From assembly GCF_000959365.1 (NCBI RefSeq), contig NZ_CP009555.1:2852001-2916000 (forward strand): a stretch of DNA of 64,000 nucleotides. The letters are read 5' to 3'. A program made the position numbers and the translations under genes. The stretch is from Burkholderia oklahomensis C6786 (GTDB taxonomy: Bacteria; Pseudomonadota; Gammaproteobacteria; Burkholderiales; Burkholderiaceae). How positions within the stretch are numbered: the stretch's first letter is position 1; each line of letters starts with the position of its first letter. Shown piece after piece: positions 59,456 through 64,000 of this stretch. The notes below the pieces were generated by a model. That model was not told the origin of the DNA. It worked only from the letters and a program-made list of their open reading frames with translations, and searched no databases.

Positions 59456-59486
59456 AAAAAGGCGGCATTCAATTGCCGCTTTTTTG
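59456..59486 (+). terminator. Terminator-like hairpin between rpmF and plsX
   Basis: GCGGCA/TGCCGC stem, six-base loop, preceded by A5 and followed by T6. Probably a partial terminator that sets the ratio of L32 to the fatty acid enzymes. Confidence 0.8.
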
Positions 59487-59508
59487 TGCCTGAAATTCGT
59501 CGCATTCC

Positions 59509-60615
59509 ATGACTGTAAAGCTCACAATCGATTGCATGGGAGGCGACCACGGCCCGTCCGTGACCGTTCCCGCGGCAGTCAAGTTCGTTCGCTCGCATCC
59601 CGACGCGCAATTGATGCTCGTCGGCATCGAAAGCGCGATCCGTGCGCAACTCAAGAAGTGCAAGGCGCTCGACGAGCCTGCGCTGTCCGTCGTGCCGGCC
59701 ACCGAAGTGGTCGCGATGGACGACCCCGTCGAAGTGGCGCTGCGCAAGAAGAAGGACTCTTCAATGCGCGTCGCCCTCAATCACGTGAAGGAAGGCGAGG
59801 CGCAGGCGTGCATCTCCGCCGGCAACACCGGCGCGCTGATGGCGGTGTCGCGCTACGTGCTGAAGACGCTGCCCGGCATCGAGCGGCCCGCGATCGCATT
59901 CGCGTTGCCGAATCCGACGGGCTACACGATGATGCTCGACCTCGGCGCGAACGTCGACTGCGAGCCGCAGCACCTGCTGCAGTTCGCCGAAATGGGGCAC
60001 GCGCTCGTCGCGGCGCTCGAGGGCAAGGAGCGGCCGACGATCGGTCTCCTCAACATCGGCGAGGAGGTCATCAAGGGGAACGAAACAATCAAGCGCGCAG
60101 GCGAGTTATTGCGTGCGAGCACGTTGAATTTCCGCGGCAACGTCGAAGGCAACGACATCTACAAGGGCACCGTCGACGTGATCGTCTGCGATGGCTTCGT
60201 TGGCAACGTTGCATTGAAGACGTCCGAGGGCCTCGCGCAGATGCTCGCGGACATCATCAAGGAAGAGTTCAGCCGCTCGCTGCTGTCGAAGCTGATGGCG
60301 CTCCTCGCGCTGCCCGTGCTGCTGCGCTTCAAGAAGCGCGTCGATCATCGCCAGTACAACGGTGCGGCGCTGCTCGGGCTGCGCAGCCTCGTCATCAAGA
60401 GCCATGGCTCCGCGGACGCGTACGCGTTTGAGTGGGCGATCAAACGCGGGTATGATGCCGTCAAAAATGGCGTGCTGGAGCGCCTTTCGCGAGCGATGGC
60501 GGAGAACGCCGCGCCGCTCGGCGAAAGCGGGCGCGACGCGGACGGGGCGGGGCAGGCGAGCCCGTCCGCAGGCCAGCCAGCCGAGCCCTCCGCCGCGCTT
60601 TCCTCGAAGACATAA
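59509..60615 (+). CDS. plsX: Phosphate acyltransferase PlsX
   Basis: Encodes 368 residues starting [64 protein letters not shown] and [17 protein letters not shown] follow. It makes acyl phosphate from acyl-ACP for phospholipid synthesis. Its stop overlaps the fabH ATG by one base. The C-terminus is a longer Ser/Ala-rich tail than in E. coli. Confidence 0.97.
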   Translation: MTVKLTIDCMGGDHGPSVTVPAAVKFVRSHPDAQLMLVGIESAIRAQLKKCKALDEPALSVVPATEVVAMDDPVEVALRKKKDSSMRVALNHVKEGEAQACISAGNTGALMAVSRYVLKTLPGIERPAIAFALPNPTGYTMMLDLGANVDCEPQHLLQFAEMGHALVAALEGKERPTIGLLNIGEEVIKGNETIKRAGELLRASTLNFRGNVEGNDIYKGTVDVIVCDGFVGNVALKTSEGLAQMLADIIKEEFSRSLLSKLMALLALPVLLRFKKRVDHRQYNGAALLGLRSLVIKSHGSADAYAFEWAIKRGYDAVKNGVLERLSRAMAENAAPLGESGRDADGAGQASPSAGQPAEPSAALSSKT

Positions 60616-61604
60616 TGGCCCAATCGACCCTCTATTCCCGCGTGCTCGGCACGGGTAGCTATCTGCCGCCCGACCGCGTCACGAATCAAGATCTTGCCGA
60701 CCGGCTCGCGAAGGACGGCATCGAGACGAGCGACGAGTGGATCGTCGCGCGCACGGGCATCCATGCGCGGCACTTCGCCGCGCCCGACGTGACGACGAGC
60801 GATCTCGCGCTCGTCGCCGCGCAGCGCGCGATCGAAGCGGCCGACGTCGATCCGCAGTCGATCGACCTCATCATCGTCGCGACGTCGACCCCCGATTTCG
60901 TGTTCCCGAGCACGGCCTGCCTGCTGCAGAACAAGCTCGGCATCAAGAACAACGGCGCCGCGTTCGACGTGCAGGCGGTGTGCGCCGGCTTCGCGTACGC
61001 GATGACCATTGCCGACACGCTGATTCGCGCCGGCCAGCACCGCACGGCGCTCGTCGTCGGCGCGGAGACGTTCTCGCGCATCCTCGATTTCAAGGACCGC
61101 ACGACCTGCGTGCTGTTCGGCGACGGCGCGGGCGCCGTCGTGCTGTCGGCGTCCGAAGAGCCGGGCATCCTCGGCAGCGCGCTGCACGCGGACGGCAGCT
61201 ACTCGAACATCCTCTGCACGCCGGGCAACGTGAACCGCGGCATCATCGCGGGCAGCGCGTTCCTGCACATGGACGGCCAGGCCGTCTTCAAGCTTGCCGT
61301 GAACGTGCTCGAGAAGGTTGCGGTCGAAGCGCTGTCGAAGGCCGATTTCGCGCCGGAACAGGTCGATTGGCTGATTCCGCACCAGGCCAATATCCGTATC
61401 ATGACAAGCACGTGCCGCAAGCTCGGCCTGCCGCAGGAACGCATGATCGTCACCGTCGACGAGCACGGCAACACGTCCGCCGCGTCGATCCCGCTCGCAC
61501 TCGACGTCGCGGTGCGCGACGGCCGCGTCAAGCGCGGCCAGCACGTGCTGATCGAAGGCGTCGGCGGCGGCTTCACGTGGGGCGCCTCGGTCTTCCGCTT
61601 CTGA
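60615..61604 (+). CDS. fabH: Beta-ketoacyl-ACP synthase III
   Basis: Encodes 329 residues. The catalytic triad is intact: Cys123 ([10 protein letters not shown]), His256 ([10 protein letters not shown]) and Asn286 ([15 protein letters not shown]). It condenses acetyl-CoA with malonyl-ACP to start fatty acid chains. TAATG overlap with plsX indicates coupling. Confidence 0.97.
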   Translation: MAQSTLYSRVLGTGSYLPPDRVTNQDLADRLAKDGIETSDEWIVARTGIHARHFAAPDVTTSDLALVAAQRAIEAADVDPQSIDLIIVATSTPDFVFPSTACLLQNKLGIKNNGAAFDVQAVCAGFAYAMTIADTLIRAGQHRTALVVGAETFSRILDFKDRTTCVLFGDGAGAVVLSASEEPGILGSALHADGSYSNILCTPGNVNRGIIAGSAFLHMDGQAVFKLAVNVLEKVAVEALSKADFAPEQVDWLIPHQANIRIMTSTCRKLGLPQERMIVTVDEHGNTSAASIPLALDVAVRDGRVKRGQHVLIEGVGGGFTWGASVFRF

Positions 61605-61677
61605 TCGGATCTTCTCCGCATCCCACCGGCGCGCGCGGTCCGCGCGCGCCGCTTGAATCGATTCAATTGGGGACGAT

Positions 61678-62610
61678 ATGAAATTTGCATTCGTTTTTCC
61701 GGGCCAGGGCTCGCAATCGGTCGGCATGCTCAATGCGTTCGCCGACGTCGCCGTCGTGCGCGAGACGCTCGACGAAGCGTCCGACGTGCTGGGTCAGGAC
61801 ATCGGCAAGCTGATCGCCGACGGCCCGGCTGACGAACTCAATCTGACGACGAATACGCAACCCGTGATGCTGACGGCCGCGTACGCGTGCTATCGCGCGT
61901 GGCAGCAGGCAGGCGGCGCGCGGCCGTCGATCGTCGCGGGCCACAGTCTCGGCGAATACACGGCGCTCGTCGCAGCGGGCGCGATCGCGTTTCGCGATGC
62001 GCTGCCGCTCGTGCGCTTCCGCGCGCAGGCGATGCAGACGGCCGTGCCCGTGGGCGAAGGCGGCATGGCGGCGATTCTCGGCTTGGACGACGACACGGTG
62101 CGCGCGGTGTGTGCCGAGGCGTCGGCGGCCGGCGTCGTCGAAGCGGTGAATTTCAATGCGCCCGCGCAGGTCGTGATCGCGGGGACGAAGGCGGGCATCG
62201 AGAAAGCCTGCGAAATCGCGAAGGCGAAGGGCGCGAAGCGCGCGCTGCCGCTGCAGGTGTCGGCGCCGTTCCATTCGTCGCTGCTGAAGCCCGCGTCCGA
62301 CAAGCTGCGCGAATACCTCGCGAACGTCGACGTGAAGGCGCCGCAGATTCCCGTCGTCAACAACATCGACGTCGCTGTGGCGTCCGATCCCGCGGCGATC
62401 AAGGATGCACTCGTGCGCCAGGCGGCGGGCCCCGTGCGCTGGGTCGAATGCGTGAAGCACATCGCCGGGCAGGGCGTGACGCACGTGATCGAGTGCGGCC
62501 CCGGCAAGGTGCTCGCCGGCCTCACGAAGCGCATCGACACCAATCTGGTCGGCGCGTCGGTGTTCGACCCGGCGTCGCTCGACGAAGCGCTCAAGCTCGT
62601 CGCCGCTTGA
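61678..62610 (+). CDS. fabD: Malonyl-CoA-ACP transacylase
   Basis: Encodes 310 residues: FVFPGQGSQSVGML at the start and GHSLGEYTALVAAG with the nucleophile Ser90. Loads malonyl groups onto AcpP. 73 bp after fabH, 53 bp before fabG. Confidence 0.97.
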   Translation: MKFAFVFPGQGSQSVGMLNAFADVAVVRETLDEASDVLGQDIGKLIADGPADELNLTTNTQPVMLTAAYACYRAWQQAGGARPSIVAGHSLGEYTALVAAGAIAFRDALPLVRFRAQAMQTAVPVGEGGMAAILGLDDDTVRAVCAEASAAGVVEAVNFNAPAQVVIAGTKAGIEKACEIAKAKGAKRALPLQVSAPFHSSLLKPASDKLREYLANVDVKAPQIPVVNNIDVAVASDPAAIKDALVRQAAGPVRWVECVKHIAGQGVTHVIECGPGKVLAGLTKRIDTNLVGASVFDPASLDEALKLVAA

Positions 62611-62663
62611 ATTCAAGTCAAGTGCGCAAGCTTGCCGATTCACCCGAAACACGGAACCACTGC

Positions 62664-63413
62664 ATGGACAAGACTCTCGACAAACAAGTCGCGATCGTCA
62701 CCGGCGCGTCGCGCGGGATCGGTCGCGCGATCGCGCTCGAGCTCGCGCGACGCGGCGCGATGGTGATCGGCACCGCGACGACTGAGGCCGGTGCCGAGGG
62801 CATCTCCGCCGCATTCAAGGAAGCCGGGCTCGAAGGCCGCGGCGCCGTGCTGAACGTCAACGACGCGTCGGCGGTGGACACGCTCGTCGAATCGACGCTC
62901 AAGGAGTTCGGCGCGCTGAACGTGCTCGTCAACAACGCCGGCATCACGCAGGATCAGCTCGCGATGCGGATGAAGGACGACGAGTGGGACGCCGTGATCG
63001 ACACGAACCTGAAGGCAGTGTTTCGTCTGTCGCGCGCGGTGCTGCGCCCGATGATGAAGGCGCGCGGCGGACGCATCGTCAACATTACGTCGGTGGTCGG
63101 CTCCGCAGGCAATCCGGGGCAGATCAACTACGCGGCGGCGAAGGCGGGCGTGGCGGGGATGACGCGTGCGCTCGCGCGCGAGATCGGCAGCCGCGGCGTC
63201 ACCGTGAACTGCGTCGCGCCGGGCTTCATCGACACCGACATGACGAAGGTGCTGCCGGAAGAGCAGCAGGCCGCGCTGAAGACGCAGATTCCGCTCGGCC
63301 GCCTCGGCAGTCCGGAGGACATCGCACACGCGGTCGCGTTCCTCGCGTCGCCGCAGGCCGGCTACATCACGGGCACGACGCTGCACGTGAACGGCGGCAT
63401 GTACATGTCGTAA
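62664..63413 (+). CDS. fabG: 3-oxoacyl-ACP reductase
   Basis: Encodes 249 residues from ATG 62664. SDR features: VTGASRGIGRAIALELARRG, NNAGITQDQLAMRM, and the catalytic residues Ser143, Tyr156 and Lys160 (ITSVVGSAGNPGQINYAAAK). NADPH-dependent first reduction of the elongation cycle. Confidence 0.97.
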   Translation: MDKTLDKQVAIVTGASRGIGRAIALELARRGAMVIGTATTEAGAEGISAAFKEAGLEGRGAVLNVNDASAVDTLVESTLKEFGALNVLVNNAGITQDQLAMRMKDDEWDAVIDTNLKAVFRLSRAVLRPMMKARGGRIVNITSVVGSAGNPGQINYAAAKAGVAGMTRALAREIGSRGVTVNCVAPGFIDTDMTKVLPEEQQAALKTQIPLGRLGSPEDIAHAVAFLASPQAGYITGTTLHVNGGMYMS

Positions 63414-63557
63414 CGGAATTCGTTTAACATCCGCGCCGTGCATGCGTAACAGCGCATCGGGCGCTTGTTTGGCCGCAAAGCCGGCGCGCATTTTGGGCAG
63501 CATCAAACCTGTTAAAATGCGCGCACTTGTAAATCTGAACTTTCCCTCGGAGGGGTA

Positions 63558-63797
63558 ATGGACAACATCGAACAACGCGTCAAGAAGATCGTCGCCGAAC
63601 AACTGGGCGTCGCCGAAGCCGAAATCAAGAACGAAGCGTCGTTCGTGAACGACCTCGGTGCAGATTCGCTCGACACGGTCGAGCTGGTGATGGCGCTGGA
63701 AGACGAGTTCGGCATGGAAATCCCGGATGAAGAAGCCGAGAAGATCACGACCGTTCAGCAAGCAATCGACTACGCTCGCGCGAACGTCAAGGCGTAA
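63558..63797 (+). CDS. acpP: Acyl carrier protein
   Basis: Encodes 79 residues; strongly acidic. Phosphopantetheine attaches to Ser37 in [29 protein letters not shown] ribosome binding site. A possible extra promoter (TAAAAT at 63513-63518) sits in the 144-bp gap after fabG, in line with the need for high AcpP output. Confidence 0.98.
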
Positions 63798-63876
63798 CAC
63801 GCGCGTCGTCTGCAAGTTTTTGCACACGCTGCGCTGGATGCGCGATCGCGTCGGCGTCGTTGCCGGCCGAGCTAAC

Positions 63877-63928
63877 AGCCACAGGGCTCGCAGGGGTGGT
63901 TCCTGTGGCCGCTGTGGCTTTTGTTTTT
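63877..63928 (+). promoter_or_regulatory. Alternative hairpins (attenuator-like) between acpP and fabF
   Basis: AGCCACAG (63877-63884) can pair with CTGTGGCT (63913-63920), directly followed by TTTGTTTTTG, a terminator. The shifted GCCACAGG (63878-63885) can instead pair with CCTGTGGC (63903-63910), which leaves the T run unpaired to a hairpin. Confidence 0.6.
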
Positions 63929-63954
63929 GTCATTCAATGGAAAAGAGGTTACCG

Positions 63955-64000
63955 TGAGCCGCCGTCGTGTTGTTGTTACAGGCCTTGGGCTGATTTCGCC
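63955..64000 (+). CDS. fabF: Beta-ketoacyl-ACP synthase II, N-terminus (partial)
   Basis: GTG 63955 after AGAGGT, then SRRRVVVTGLGLIS, the invariant FabF/KAS II start; cut by the end of the window. Last visible gene of the fatty acid cluster. Confidence 0.93.

Noticed and set aside
59435..59463. Promoter for plsX from a perfect TTGACA at 59435
   Set aside because: No -10 like hexamer at 16-18 bp; the position falls on AAAGGC.

Overview
The window is about 68% GC and reads as chromosome 1 of a Burkholderia, most likely the pseudomallei/thailandensis group. The reasons are the rpsP-rimM-trmD-rplS operon, the yceD-rpmF-plsX-fabH-fabD-fabG-acpP-fabF cluster, the rne/rluC divergent pair, two VpsR-like sigma-54 activators and the codon use. 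Species assignment is inference. Gene density is high and nearly all genes are chromosomal housekeeping genes. I see no prophage, CRISPR array or integrated island; one decayed IS110-type insertion sequence is the only mobile DNA I am sure of.

Layout. 0-2.3 kb: end of an acyl-CoA dehydrogenase, then dadA divergent from an Lrp/AsnC regulator. 2.3-5.3 kb: a radical SAM gene behind a near-consensus LexA box, a TM2 membrane protein and a PQQ-type sugar dehydrogenase-like protein. 5.3-7.9 kb: the ribosomal/tRNA modification operon rpsP-rimM-trmD-rplS. 8-18.5 kb: GNAT, Nudix CoA pyrophosphatase, CobD/CbiB-like protein, DUF2007-rsgA-M48 protease, orn, yjgA-mog, pmbA and folA. 18.7-24.6 kb: two paralogous VpsR-like activators facing away from each other. 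Between them lie three minus-strand genes for unfamiliar proteins with export-signal-like N-termini, apparently in one operon with the left activator. 24.6-30 kb: thyA, a large FecR/DUF6600 protein with proline-rich repeats, a winged-helix regulator, a small lipoprotein and an acyl-CoA thioesterase. 30.5-38 kb: fumC, a MATE exporter, an S4 RNA-binding protein, an alanine/lysine-rich exported protein, an AraC-like fragment lacking its DNA-binding half, creA, two identical tRNA-Asn genes and fdxA. 38-44.6 kb: pncB, a LUD-domain protein, nhaD, a 2-hydroxyacid dehydrogenase and rmuC. 44.7-48.7 kb: a molybdenum-cofactor operon (moaA-mobA-moeA) continuing into a small membrane protein and a GNAT. 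49-53.7 kb: IS110 remnant, RNase E with a long leader. 53.7-58.2 kb: rluC-HAD phosphatase-Rieske-S49 peptidase, then a tetrapyrrole-type methyltransferase and maf on the other strand. 58.3-64 kb: the fatty acid synthesis cluster, cut off at the start of fabF.

How parts work together. PlsX, FabH, FabD, FabG, AcpP and FabF make the core of type II fatty acid synthesis and phospholipid precursor supply, co-located with ribosomal protein L32. MoaA, MobA and MoeA build and insert the molybdenum cofactor, with Mog encoded separately at 15 kb. RNase E, oligoribonuclease, RsgA, RimM, TrmD and RluC serve RNA turnover and ribosome maturation. The least familiar part is the 20-24.6 kb segment.
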